From NCBI GenBank assembly GCA_029939035.1, contig JAOZTS010000016.1, positions 2,832-15,750 of the forward strand: a DNA stretch of 12,919 nucleotides, read 5' to 3'. This document shows positions 12,842 through 12,919 of this stretch, piece after piece. A model generated the notes under the pieces. It was not told where the DNA came from and made no database searches. It saw nothing but the letters and a program-made list of their open reading frames with translations. Source of the DNA: Candidatus Altimarinota bacterium (GTDB taxonomy: Bacteria > Patescibacteriota > Gracilibacteria > UBA1369 > LOWO2-01-FULL-3). The first letter of the stretch is position 1; each line of letters begins with the position of its first letter. Position numbers and translations under genes: made by a program.

Positions 12842-12919
12842 AGCCTTTTTCTTCGCAGGTGCCTTTTTCTTTGGTGCAGCTTTTTTCTTCGCAGGCGCCT
12901 TCTTTACAGCGGCTTTCTT
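12833..12919 (-). CDS. C-terminal end of a Lys/Ala/Pro-rich protein, histone H1-like tail (partial)
   Basis: The last 28 codons of a leftward gene enter from the window edge and end in TAA at 12833. The residues are only Lys, Ala, Pro and one Val, in a repeating KKAPAKKKAAPKKKAPAKKKAKK pattern (shown in part). Such tails occur in bacterial histone H1-like proteins and as extensions of HU, ribosomal or topoisomerase proteins, where they bind nucleic acid non-specifically. The main domain is outside the window, so the protein cannot be named. The opposite strand would read as a Phe/Leu-rich frame with no family resemblance. The stop is 75 bp upstream of the SLH gene start on the same strand. 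Confidence 0.75.
   Translation of the reverse strand, partial: KKAAVKKAPAKKKAAPKKKAPAKKKAKK

Noticed and set aside
1..12919. UGA recoded as Gly, as in some Gracilibacteria and SR1
   Set aside because: Every family-supported gene is full length with standard stops, and the small ORF's TGA overlaps the cca start in a normal coupling arrangement.

Overview
The window looks like chromosomal DNA from a small-genome, AT-rich bacterium, most plausibly a member of the Patescibacteria (CPR; a Peregrinibacteria or Gracilibacteria-like lineage is my guess). The basis is dense packing with overlapping genes, almost no Shine-Dalgarno sequences, an ORF6N gene, S-layer-homology (SLH) and LytR-CpsA-Psr (LCP) envelope proteins with long Lys-, Asp- or Cys-rich extensions, and a histone-H1-like Lys/Ala/Pro tail. 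The genes read through with the standard stop codons, so UGA is not recoded as Gly. The lineage call is inference; no rRNA marker is present.

Layout, left to right. (1) 1-597 (-) is the N-terminal 199 codons of tsaD (tRNA t6A synthesis), divergent over 28 bp from a 66-codon Tat-like small ORF (+) that overlaps cca, the CCA-adding enzyme, by 4 bp. (2) A minus-strand block follows: a HExxH protein (5533-4757), an RlmD/TrmA-family 23S rRNA uracil methyltransferase (4714-3335), and a membrane protein with a bactofilin-like solenoid (3299-2163), whose stop shares a CTAA with the cca stop. (3) A PrsW-family intramembrane protease (+, 5645-6544) converges on a 735-aa LCP protein (-, 8748-6541), again sharing a CTAA. 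(4) A tRNA-Gly(UCC) gene with encoded CCA (8887-8961) directly abuts the stop codon of an opposing ORF6N gene (9489-8962), which is divergent from an ABC-F ATPase (9582-11348). (5) A Cys-rich SLH protein (12758-11418, -) and the Lys-rich end of another minus-strand gene (12919-12833) close the window.

Two themes recur. One is translation and tRNA maturation: tsaD, cca, the rRNA methyltransferase, tRNA-Gly and ABC-F. The other is the cell envelope: LCP protein, SLH protein, membrane solenoid and PrsW. In other bacteria LCP enzymes attach wall glycopolymers and SLH domains bind such polymers, so these two could act on the same surface layer, although they are not adjacent.

The most notable observations are three roughly 100-residue repeats in the LCP ectodomain, several promoters whose -10 box lies so close to the start codon that leaderless mRNAs are implied, two convergent gene pairs ending on one shared CTAA, and a 27-bp near-perfect palindrome inside the ORF6N gene. 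I found no CRISPR array, insertion sequence or rRNA. There is no gene-free stretch longer than about 140 bp.
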